Of a DNA stretch of 64,000 nt, positions 1-10,400 are shown piece by piece. The first letter of the stretch is position 1, and each line of letters opens with the position of its first letter. The position numbers and the translations under genes are program-made. A model generated the notes under the pieces. That model ran no database searches, had not been told where the DNA came from, and saw only the letters and a list, made by a program, of their open reading frames with translations. This DNA comes from Lepidonotus clava (Eukaryota; Annelida; Polychaeta; Phyllodocida; Polynoidae), in NCBI GenBank assembly GCA_936440205.1, contig OW387147.1, forward strand, positions 23,523,629 to 23,587,628, written 5' to 3'.

Positions 1-236
1 TTGCCCCCCACAAGAAGAACAATAATGTGTGGCCCGATAGCATGGACATCATGGAGGTCATTGGCAGTGATGGATTTAACCGTACGACCCCCAATGCCGT
101 GGAATGTCGGCGGCACTTCCACCTTCATATCGGGGTGAACTAGATGATCGTAATCAGTAGGGGGGGACTTGATGAAGCTGGCAAGACGGGAGACATGACT
201 ATCTCCTATGATGAGAGTACGGGTAACAGGTTCCAT
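1..236 (-). CDS. SGNH/GDSL hydrolase-like protein, N-terminal part, cut by window edge
   Basis: An ATG at 236 opens 78 codons that run off the left edge. The product begins MEPVTRTLIIGDSHVSRL, which fits block I of the SGNH fold (the GDS serine motif). It has GIGGRTV in the middle and ends IIVLLVGG, which fits the approach to block III (GGN). The order and spacing match the start of an SGNH esterase. Such domains occur in host esterases and also in Ngaro-type and CR1-type retroelements. The lack of an intron and the nearby DIRS-type element favour an element origin, but this is inference. The catalytic Asp-His block would lie outside the window. Confidence 0.5.
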   Translation of the reverse strand, partial: MEPVTRTLIIGDSHVSRLASFIKSPPTDYDHLVHPDMKVEVPPTFHGIGGRTVKSITANDLHDVHAIGPHIIVLLVGG

Positions 237-904
237 GGCCGTCGAAATAAGCCTGAGGGAAGAATTAAGGAAGAAGGTAAGGGGAGGGAGGATAGGGAAT
301 TTGGAAGTAAAACCACCGAATAAATTCAAAATTGAATATTGGTTAATTGTTGAGTATGTGAATAACTGGTGAACTTATCACTAAACATAGTTGAAAGAAA
401 GGCCGGAAATATACTGGATGAACGCCCGTCACTGCCCGCATTCCTGTCAGGAAAACTCAAGTAAAGAATTAAACTTTACATCTGGGTACATACCCATAAA
501 ATGTATCAGACAAAATTTATGAACAACAAATATATATTAAAATTAGTAAAAAAAACTTATTTCAACATTATATATGGAGTTAAGATATAAATTGAAGAAG
601 TTAGATAAGTTTAAACTTAGCCAATAAGGATCCTCAAAGCAGGAGAGGTTCAGGTGTTGTATCATTTCCATGTTGAAAGGCCCATATGCACCATCAGATT
701 TGGCCATTTCTCCCCACGAATCCGGCATCATCCTCCTAATCCTGTAGATTTTCAGCATCATCATGTGTGTGCAGTTAAAATATATATTATGTTGAATCCA
801 GTAACCCTAATATTATTTGGATGAACAATAAAGGAAAGATATACTTTGCAATTTTGTCTGTAACTATCTTGTTGACAATGTGAAGGCTGAATCCAATATG
901 GCAG
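237..904. other. Non-coding stretch, nothing recognised
   Basis: AT-rich DNA. The short frame on the - strand at 543-764 has no recognisable domain and no support beyond being open. No repeat or RNA structure is evident. Confidence 0.5.
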
Positions 905-1035
905 CCAATCTCACCAAATCTCATGATCTCTCGGATTTCTCGCGAGAATCCACGAGTTTTCAGCCAAATCTCACGAGATCACGCCCCTGGCGAGAATTGA
1001 GAGGATTACAAAATGGCGAAGGTAGGTTGTTGTTC
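905..1035. promoter_or_regulatory. Possible promoter: TCTCGCGAGA-type motif cluster
   Basis: A CpG-richer island in AT-rich DNA contains the palindrome TCTCGCGAGA (about 939-950) and several near copies (tctcacgagat, ctcatgatctctcgg). It is followed by aaaATGGCGAAGGTAGG, which looks like a short first coding exon ending in a splice donor. TCTCGCGAGA is a known animal core-promoter element. It could be the promoter of the SIDT gene or of a lost gene. No spliced partner was found, so this is tentative. Confidence 0.3.
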
Positions 1036-1078
1036 TCTGAGCGTAAAATCCGCCGAGTATCTCGCCGAGCGTTTTTAA

Positions 1079-1218
1079 AGCCCCTGTCCCCTGTCGAATT
1101 TAAATAAAGGGCCATGTCATTTGTCCCTTAAATCCCCTGTCCCCTGTCAAATTTAAGAAACGTCCATGTCGCCCTGTCGAATTTAAGAAATAGCCATGTC
1201 GCGCTGTCGATTTTAAGG
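1079..1218. repeat. Short tandem repeat, diverged unit of about 40-45 bp
   Basis: At least three diverged units share the core cctgtcgaatttaa followed by a ccatgtcg stretch. The unit length varies, which suggests slippage or unequal exchange. No coding potential is evident. Confidence 0.65.
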
Positions 1219-1473
1219 GTCTATACCCAACACTGCAATTGGAAAGAGCTAGCATATTGGAACAAATAACAAAACCTAATACTTAAAGATACATCTATGA
1301 TTAAAAATAAATTAGAACCCCATAGTTCAGTTTGCCTTATAATAGCCTATGTGCAGGTGTGAGGGGGGGGGGAAGTTGCAACAAGAATGTCGTTGAATCA
1401 ATTTTTCATAGAATATTATCTATTTTTTAGGATCACTTTATGGCCAGACATGAACTCAAGATTATAATATTAT

Positions 1474-1974
1474 AATTAACAAACGAGGCGGGCGCGGTAG
1501 TGGCGGTTAAACAATTTAATAACAGACAAACAGGTAAGACACACAAGTAAACAATACATATACGACGGCGGGACCTACCCGCGGTGCCCCTGTTGAATAG
1601 GGCCTTTGTAAGGTAACATTAGAGAATAGTAGGATAGGTCCCCATTAAGTAGGACCTGTGTAAGGTACCATTAAAGTAGTACAGCAAGGGCGGGTGGGTG
1701 TGGTAACAGAGAGAGCTGCCGAGGTCTGGTCAGTCTGGTGGTCGCCACTCGTGTGGCGGGCGGGGGACAGAGCCCCTATATATAGGTGTAATGACGTCAC
1801 CGCGTCCGATCAGTCAATTACCGCCAATTGCCCAATTAGCCACAATTAACAAACGAGGCGGGCGCGGTAGTGGCGGTTAAACAATTTAATAACAGACAAA
1901 CAGGTAAGACACACAAGTAAACAATACATATACGACGGCGGGACCTACCCGCGGTGCCCCTGTTGAATAGGGCC
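1474..1974 (-). repeat. DIRS-type split direct repeats B2, A2 and B1
   Basis: Copies of B at 1474-1604 and 1844-1974 flank the second copy of A (1706-1846). The first A copy is at 6163-6303. Within A, ccctatatatagg may serve as a promoter box. The split arrangement is thought to let the recombinase close a circular intermediate in this family. Confidence 0.85.
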
Positions 1975-2887
1975 AAGAAGAGAAGTCATAACAGAGGGCA
2001 CCGACGAGAAGACTGTTCTAGGTACATAGGCGTCGATCCCCGCCCCTATCCAGGAGCCGTTCGACATCACGTGGGCCCGAGGGGCCCCCGCCCCCGCGGC
2101 GAGCGACGCCCCGGTACGGCGGAGGGAGTGTACTGTAACACGGTCAAAGGCCGGGTACCCCACGGGGGCGAGTCCGCGCCTAACACAGTCTGTGACCGCT
2201 CCGGCGGTAAGAGGCCGGCCTTGGGTGGTGAGGAAGAGCGGGGCTCCGGGCCCCGCCGGCGTCGCCAGTGAGCGCGGCCACCGGGCAGTAGGGGGACCCG
2301 GGGGCGCGGGCGATCGGGAGGGAGAAACCCCCCGCCCCCGCCCCCGCGCCCAGTGTCTTGGTCGTATAGACCGAAACCAGCAGGCCTTCAGTAGTAGGTC
2401 GGACTTGACGGCGCCTCAATAAGTGGTGAGCTGTAGCAGGCGCATAGAGAAAATTAGATTGGCGGAGAAAGGTCACTAGGCCAAAGAGGACCGCGGCCCT
2501 GATAATCCTAGCGTCGGGGCCGAGTGTCCAAAGTAGATCACACAGACGTTTTACGTCATCAAGGGCCAGTTCAGGGGCCGGTTGGGGGACGTGCACGGAC
2601 AAGCGGGCCGCCCCTTTTAGAAAGTTTTTTACTAGCGGAGAATCAAACGGCGCAGGGTCGCCGCCTCTAGTCTGGACATAGGTCCTTGCTCCTGACACGT
2701 AGTTTTTTATAGATGTAACATTTTTAAGGGAGTTCGCCAAGAGTTGTAGGTATAGCAATAAAAATGGTACAGTGGGGAATACAGGATTTAACATAAAGGC
2801 AACGTAGGCTTTTGCCTGAGTAAGGTGATTTTGAGTAGTACCGCGAGAGAAGGCAGCAGCCATGGTAGTATGAGTCTGGGCCATCAA
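1945..2887 (-). CDS. DIRS-type tyrosine recombinase (fossil element part)
   Basis: The main frame (2180-2887) has a helical N-terminal core-binding type region followed by TFLRQSNFLYAP, which contains the first catalytic arginine region of tyrosine recombinases. A second frame (1945-2163) carries HSLRRTGAS and a distal GIDAYV, which match the H-x-x-R box and the tyrosine region. The distal end overlaps repeat B1. The recombinase family cuts and joins DNA through a covalent phosphotyrosine link; in DIRS elements it integrates the circular DNA copy. Confidence 0.8.
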
Positions 2888-3067
2888 ACGGCGGTGCGTG
2901 TGAGCTGTAACAGGAAGAAAAGGGGGGTGTTACATTACAACAAATTTGTAAAAACATATTTTAGCGGCACCGGGGGAATGTAGCTGAGACCCCTTTCTTT
3001 GACCTCGCGGGCCACTATTTCTTTAAAATGGTCGGATTTGTGCTGGCGTCGCGAGTACGGCCCGTCG

Positions 3068-4499
3068 TCAGGACATGGGCCGCCGCCGTATTATCCGTGG
3101 TGGCGACAACGTTATGATTTCTGAGATCCTTCGGGACAAGTGTCTTGACGGCGACCACGATGTTCGTGGCCTCCAGCTGTGAGATGTGTCTCCGTTCCGC
3201 CTCTCAGGGGGAGACACGGTATCCGTAGTAGTGCGCGTCCGAGAAGCCGCCGGCCCCGTCGAGGCATGCGTCACACTCTATGGGGAACTCAGGTAGATGC
3301 TGCGCCATCAGGAGGCGGCTGTTGGCGTTGGCCGCGTAATCGACGAACCACCTGACATCCCTCCGGAGTTCACAGTCGACAGGAGTAGTGCCTTCTTCGG
3401 GTGCCGCTCGAAGAGCCGTGAGTATGCGCAACATAAACTTGCGGGCCGGGAGAACACAGTGGCTTATATGCATTAATTTCCCGGCCAAGGACTGGAGATC
3501 CCTCCGGGACGTGCGTTTTTTGTATAACCAAGTGCGGGAGAGGTCGACCACCTCCGCGAGCTTATCCAGGGGGATCGTGACTGACATGTCGACCGTGTTG
3601 ACATTGAATCCGAGCCACTCGATGGTTGTTGACGGGAAGGCGCATTTGTCCGGTGCGAGCTTAAGGCCCAGGTCGGAGCATAGGGCCTCAAAGTTGGTGT
3701 ACGCCTGGAGGGCCGTCTCAAAATCTGCCTCCACGCTGCAGAAGTCATCGACGTAGGCGAGCGTGGAGTAGCCGGCCTTGTGCATCAGAGAGCAGACGGT
3801 GCGGGAGACTCGCTGTTGGGCTGCTCCAGAGCCCCTGCATCCAAAGCTGGGGCAAATGTCGATGTACGTGTTCCCCTTATGGTGAACCCCCATGAGGGGA
3901 TAGTCAAGGGGGTCTGACCGCAGCTGCCTGTAGGCCCTCTCAAGATCCGCCTTCCAAATATAGGCCGACGGGCCGAGGGCTACTACACGGCGTGTGAGGT
4001 CGTTGATGGAGGGGAGAGTGTACGTGACAGTCCTGCCTTGGAAAAAGTTTTTTGGTATTCCATCATTCACGCTGGTACCTGCCGGGAAGGAGAGGTCTAT
4101 TATGACCCTCCTCTTATCGGAGTCTTTTTTGGGGATTGTCATAAGTGGTGAGTGGTGGGTCCATGGTTGGAAAGGGGGTTCGGGGAAGGGGCCCAACATG
4201 GCTTGTTTTTGGATCTCAGTGTCCAAATAGCGGTCGATGTCGGGCGTATGGGCGTTAGCACTGGGATGGTTCTTACAAGTTGCGACAGGGGGGTTAGGGG
4301 CGTTGTATGACGAGGGCCATCCGTATCTTAGGAAGGCCGTGATTTCACTATCGTCGTAGTCAGCGAGGAGTTGGTCCCATGTATCACATTTTAGGTCGGA
4401 TGGTATCGGAATTTTTGCCGAGAGGTAGTTGGGGAGGCCTGTACGTCTGACGGCTGTGTAGATGGACATACTGGTATTGGCAGTCAAGTACGTGCCCAA
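3068..4499 (-). CDS. DIRS-type reverse transcriptase and RNase H start (fossil element part)
   Basis: A 431-codon frame at 3204-4499 has the fingers motif RVIIDLSFPAG, palm motif A around WKADLERAYRQL, and the active-site box YVDD within STLAYVDDFCS, followed by WLGF and the thumb region. A segment beginning ECDACLDGAGGF at its end is the usual entry to RNase H of DIRS elements, lying downstream of RT as expected. The YVDD box and the PSFGCRGSGAAQQ segment are typical of the DIRS RT branch. Confidence 0.88.
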
Positions 4500-4837
4500 G
4501 GTGGGGTGGGGCCATGAATTTTGAATTATATGTGAATAGGCAAGTGGGTCGAGATATAAGGCCTTGGGAGGTAATGATGTGGGGGTGACGCCGTCGGGGT
4601 CGGGGAGGGCAGATACAAGATCATCGGAGTGGGGTTGGATAGAAATTTTTTCGGGACCTGAGCGATCAGATGGAACGTTACTTTCAGAGGGTGCAGAGGA
4701 TTCAGTGGTTTCAGAGGGTTCGGAGGACTCCGATGGTTCAGAGGGTTCAGAGTGTGCAGAGGGTTCGGCGTATTCGGGGGTATGAGGGAAGGCTGCCGGT
4801 GCATCGGAACAGCTTTCAGCGTGGGGAGCACGGCGTT

Positions 4838-6110
4838 TTACTTCCCAAACCCCGACTGAGGGTCTTGAGTACGTTTCTTAGGGAAATCTTTTGAGCGACA
4901 ATGCTTCTGGGAGTGAGGGCAGAACAAACACTTTGACCCGAGGCAATGGGTGCAGATATGCAGTTGACGGTACCCGTTTGTCACGTGATCCTCCGTATGG
5001 GTGCAGTTCCCCGCGGTGAAGTGGCGGCAGGGCGGGCCCGGCTTTGCCGCCTTTACCTCGGGAGACAGGATGTAGTCAGCCGGTGGCACCCCTTCTTTGG
5101 GTGTAGCTGCGGACGCACGGGCGGACGTGGTGAGAGTCGATCTGCGGGCCTGCGAGATCTTGATTCTTAGAAGATCCAGCCTGTACTCGTCCGACCAGTT
5201 CAGGCGGCGCTCGGCGACCAAGGTACACACCTCCTCCGACCACGCGCGCACGTCCGACCAGTCGTAATTGATAGCATCTTCGTTTACAAACTCAAGTTGT
5301 CTAAACATGTGGCAACGTGTCTCGGAAGGGGTCTCAGGATGGTTTATAAGGCGAATAAAGCCTGTATTGTACTCGGCGAGTCGCCTAAGCTAGTTTTTGA
5401 CCTCTTAGTGCCGCGGGCTATGAAGCAGTGAGCGAAAGCTTTCTTACCGGTTCCTCTAGCCATTGGCACGAGGCTGGCGGACAGCAGGTGGGCGACGCGT
5501 GTTTGGAGATCATCGTCGTCGTCCAGGCCTTGTAGTGTTGTCGGGAAGTCGCGATGTGGGCGAAAACCAGGTCGGGATATCAGGGGGTCCACGTCACTGA
5601 TCCCGCCGGCCTGGCGGCGCTGGGGAGGTTCTGGGAACGGCCGTTGATGGTAATCATGGGCAGCCGACTGGCTGGCCGACCTGGCGAAGGGGGACACTGG
5701 GCCGGCCTACCTTGGGCGGGTGAGGAGTGTCCGTACTGTCGGTGTGGGCTCGGGGCTGAGGCATGGCGGTGGGGCTCAAGCTGTCTCGTCGGCTGGCGGC
5801 CACGGGGTTCGTAAGATTCCAGGTCGGGCTCGCACTCGGGTACTGCGCAATGAATTTGGGATGTTGCTGGTGTGTCCAGGCACAATTTTGACGTGAGAGT
5901 CTTTAGCATACTCGTCACGCCACTGAGCTCCGTTTTTAGTTCAGAGATCTCCTGCGCGTTTTGTGCAGCCGTGGGGCGTTTTTTGGCGGGAGCCTGGGCG
6001 CCATCTTGGTCTTGCCGAGGCGGCAACAAAAATACCGTATCTTGACAGTCGGAGGGCGTCGGGGAGCGCTGAGCTAGGCGCGCCGACTTCTTCGAACCTT
6101 TTGGAGGCAT
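4838..6110 (-). CDS. DIRS-type Gag-like frames (fossil element part)
   Basis: The first segment (5580-6110) starts MPPKGSKKSARL and has a basic head, then a coiled-coil-like stretch (AQEISELKTELSGVTSML). The later segment (4838-5308) has CRHFTAGNCTHTEDH followed by ICTHC and CLFCPHSQKHC, a cysteine/histidine cluster like the CCCH fingers of DIRS/PAT Gag proteins. Between this region and the RT frame, 4684-4780 is a degenerate 9-12-bp repeat (tcagagggt). Confidence 0.65.
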
Positions 6111-6303
6111 TTTGCGAGGAGAGACTTAGTCCAGAGGTCCAGAGGTACGGTGTCCAGAGCATACAGAGAGAGCTGCCGAGGTCTGGTCAGTCTGGTGGTC
6201 GCCACTTGTGTGGCGGGCGGGGGACAGAGCCCCTATATATAGGTGTAATGACGTCACCGCGTCCGATCAGTCAATTACCGCCAATTGCCCAGTTAGCCAC
6301 AAT

Positions 6304-7423
6304 GTAATGAATACGTAAATTTTGACATGATATTACAACCTTGTATTATATGACGTTGCGATGATATGTTCTTGACAGCAAAAACAAAAGAGAAGATGTT
6401 ACAACTTTATAATCTTTAAAATACACACAGGTTCTCCTCCTTTCATAATGAAAACAATTGTGTTTCTATCTTAATTCGTTTGTTCCCCTTTCCAGAATAC
6501 CCCAAGTGTTGTATGGTAGACTATCTAACACGCTATCGGTCGTCACCATGGTCTCCGCCATAACAAACGTCGATTTAACAACCACACCTTCAGACTCTTG
6601 TTAATAGATTATACTACCTGTACTACCCGACACCGTTCTACGTATTTGTAAAACTTAACTTAGTTTTCTGCGCTAGCGGAAATATCTTTATCAGCTCACC
6701 TACTTTATTCGCTAACCAGACACGATTAATCGGAATAGTTGTATAGTTAATTCAGAATGTAATCACTTAACTGCACACATACACTAAACCTTTTCAGTGG
6801 TCAGATTTTTTTGTCTCAGTTATTTCAGAGATATTTGCCACTCTATATTCAAACTAACGATATGATATTGACTAAACATAATTGATAATTTACTAGAGAT
6901 GTTGAGCGAGATGGGGAGAACTGCAAATTCAATTTTCTTTAACCAAATATTTCTGACTTACCATCCAATATACAACATGTACCTTTTACTGTGAAGGATA
7001 TCGATATCAGTATGGAAATCAAACTTCGTTTGAGGTGGTAGTACTTTAAAGTTGATGTTATCTTGCTGTCTTAGAATTCTTCTAGGCAGGGGTTGCAGGT
7101 TGGAAAGGATGAGATAGGAGAGAAACCACTGTTTTACGTATTTCATCTTAAGGCTAAAGCCGCAAAATATATTTTCTGGAGTGATATTTATGTTACAATG
7201 ACATCTTGACATTCAAATATCATATCTGTGCATTCATTATCGACGTCGGTGATCGTTTCATTACAATGTCATATTTAATCCTGGCCAGGTTGTTACAAAA
7301 AGTTCCTATTCTAATGTTTGCAGTTGAAAATAAGACAAAAAACGCCAACCCTTCCAGTAAGTACGCCAACCCTTCCAGTAAGTACACACAAATCTCTGCA
7401 TGTTTTCTCTCTTTTTTTTTCAG
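6304..7423. other. Intergenic or SIDT intron, no exon found
   Basis: AT-rich DNA. The only structure seen is an exact 21-bp tandem duplication at 7342-7362 and 7363-7383, each copy ending in the donor-like gtaagt. A pyrimidine tract and cag at 7411-7423 form the acceptor of the first SIDT exon I can place. Confidence 0.6.
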
Positions 7424-10400
7424 ACGGTGGCTTTGCGAGTGTCGGTGTCAGTTCCAACAGCTAAAAAGGCGACTCCTGTGTTCTTCTCGGCCATGCAGCC
7501 TGAGCAGCTCATCTCATGGCACGTCCCACTCAGCCTGGAGAATGTGTTAGTTATTCTGATTTTGATTCGTCATATTTTAAACTCATTACAATAGAAAAGT
7601 GGATTTTAGTTTTGGGATGCTTATAGACTGATTACTTTAGCCAGGGTAAGAAATATCACTGGTATATCACATACTAGTCTACTAATACTACTCATGAGGG
7701 CCCGATGTTGGTGAGGGAGTGGCAAAAAGGTCGAGTAGTCATGAGGAACAGGACCCTGTGCACTAGGAAACCTAGCATATAATTAATGGGTGATTATTTT
7801 TCAACGAAATTGATTATGCATGTTTCTTATGTCAAGGGCTGATAGTATATGAAAGACCTTAAGAATATTCCTATTTTAGACAAAATTATGGGACCCTAAA
7901 ATATTCAACTTTATTTGATTTTAAAAGGGAAATCCTCAATTCTATGACGTCACTCGGGGAGTTATTGGGAAACCCTTTACATCCATGAAAGGGAATCCCC
8001 ATCCCTATAGAATGTGTATTCAGACATATGCCCTCTAACACATTTCTTTTAACATTTGGCCTCTTACGACCTATTAACAATTTGAAATATATCCTTCTAC
8101 AAGCATTCATCAATCTGGGAATCATAAATTATTTTAAAAGGGATTTCCCATAGTTGTGACGTAAGAAGGGGAGTACTGTAAGGTCAGAGGTCAGGGAATT
8201 CCCACAATTAAATTTCTTTTCTAAATGATTCATTAAAATCTCACCATTTTCACATTTTTTTCTATGGAAATGATTTTAGAATACCCAAGCAACGTTGAAG
8301 CCACAATGAGTAGCCACTTGTAAAATTATAATTATGCAAGGAACCCTTTAATCAGAAATGGCCCAATTGGTGAGGGAGTGACATAAAAGTTGAGTACTAG
8401 TTAGGGGCAGGATCCCGTCCTCGTGCACATTAATTAGAAGGGGCTTAATTAGGGAGGGACTAAATGTTTTCCTATAATATAGTTAAATACATTGCAACAT
8501 GTGAAAACAATATTTAGAAAGAATGTTGGTCTAAATTGTTCAGAGACCCAAAGCCACCTATGGCATATATACAGGGGCCCGACTGGCCACTAGAAAATCC
8601 AATTTTTGAGGCAGAAAATGATTATAAGGGCCATCAAAAGCATGTTTTGGGCCCCAAAGCCTTAAAGAGAAGGGGGCCGACTGGCTCCTGAATGCTTTGA
8701 CTTTATATCGACCCGTGTATATATTGTTTTGCAACCTTGCAACATCGCAACCATGAAGTAATTGGTGCATCTAGGACATACACAATGTCGCAGCAAAAAT
8801 TGCTGGACGTGAATGGACATTAAGATGAGTGCAGACCCATAAATCAGTCCAGAATAAACACATCCAGCACACCAGTGGTACAAATGTCCCTTCTCACCCT
8901 TAGAAATCGTCTGCCCGGGACTGGCATACCCTTTAACCTCTCCAGATTATAGATCATACTTATTATTTTTATAGATCTTTTTCAACCGACACCCTGTGTA
9001 CGGTGTTGGAGCAGGCCAATATGTTCCAATGAAACCAGGCCTGAGGTATCTATGGGAGGTCCACTGTGTTAACACTTGAGACAGGTGTATAGGGTAAATA
9101 AAAACACCAGAAAACTACCATTCATTAGAAAACTATCATTCATTAAACCACCTGAAGTAATTTATGGGATTTTCTCTTCATATAGGACCCGTGGAAGTTT
9201 CAATTCACCTGTCGTTGCTCCTGGAAGGTAAGTCTATGAATTTAGTATCAAGATTTAGTATCGCATTGGTCAACTCAAAGAATTTTCCTGTGTATTTGAA
9301 TTCCCATTGTGTTTCAATTAAACAAATCAAGTTCAAAATAACTAAAATTTACTAACCGTATCTCTGCAAGTTTTATAATCTATAATATCAAACAGAAGAT
9401 CTAATTGCATGAAAATGGAAGTGGCAACTGTTTTATAAAGAAAAAACTGTTTAGCAACAATCGGGTTACTCTAAAACAGAAACAGGTGAAAACACCAATC
9501 ATATCTGGCCCTAATGATCCTCTTTGAAGCAACATGAACTTCATAGTACATATAATTCTAGATTGACCATTTCATTGTCTTGATGGACATAGCTTTTATC
9601 CACAGTTTTGACTACAATGAGGTAGCATGGACGTTGTGTCCCTTACCACGAGTGAAAGAAGATTCCCGTGTCCTCACCAAAAACCTCTTCATCGACGTCT
9701 CCACTGGCTCAATCCGTAAAGTAAACTTTGACTTAGAGGTCAAGCTTCTGGACAACTTTGAAGTGGAGTAAGTGTTGACTAATTTACCCTGTACCTTGGT
9801 ATCAAAGATTATAAGCGTGAACTCATGATGACTAGGAGTATAGGTCGAGATCGCTACCAATTCAGAAAATATACCCAGAAAAGTCAATAGTCTGGAAGTA
9901 AAGCTAATGTCCAGAGTGAAGAGTATTGAAATGAACTGAAACCCATATGTCTGGTTGGGTTAACATTGAACTGACTATCCTTTATCTAAAATTGAGGTTG
10001 TTGTGATCTTCGATTGGACCAAATAATTATGCTTTGAACATTCAGGTACAAGATTAAAAACAAGTCCAAAATGTTTTGTACCTAAAATAAAGTATATATT
10101 AGAAGCTCATCAATCTTATGACCTTCTATTTAGCTCATTGACTCATTAATTTCTCGTTTTCATGCAGTTAAAGGGATTAAGGACTGTCTGGCAGGTTTCT
10201 AAATGAACCAGCATATAGTCTTGATACTGTTTGTGAGGTTAGACCAATATTATGGGAATAAATAACCATGATAAAAATCATATGTCACCGTATTCGTTTT
10301 CAAGATAAATGGGCTTGTAAAAATTAGGTTTTACTATATGTTTCTATGGGAAAACACTAGTTCTTCATCTCCTGAAAAATTCAACCACAATATATTAGTC

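Larger units (their letters stand above)
1474..6303 (-). mobile_element. DIRS-superfamily (Ngaro/PAT-like) tyrosine-recombinase retroelement
   Basis: The - strand carries, in order, a gag-like frame with zinc-finger-like cysteines, a DIRS-type reverse transcriptase with the start of RNase H, and a tyrosine recombinase. The ends form split direct repeats: repeat A at 6163-6303 and 1706-1846 (141 bp each), and repeat B at 1844-1974 and 1474-1604 (131 bp each). In element sense the order is A1, genes, B1, A2, B2, the layout known for PAT and Ngaro elements. No target-site duplication is seen, as expected for recombinase-mediated insertion. The element is far richer in GC than its surroundings. 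The repeat copies are nearly identical, so it is fairly young. The coding part looks broken, with a few breaks. Confidence 0.9.

Noticed and set aside
2180-2422. Plus-strand frames over the recombinase region
   Set aside because: GC-rich shadows of the recombinase frame on the other strand.
1474-6303. LTR retrotransposon with long terminal repeats
   Set aside because: The repeats are split (A-B-A-B order) and a tyrosine recombinase is present instead of a DDE integrase, so it is DIRS-type.
7323-7362. Upstream SIDT exon with VENKTKN
   Set aside because: It resembles the NRT region of vertebrate SIDT, but its gtaagt donor leaves phase 1, which does not join in frame to the exon at 7424.
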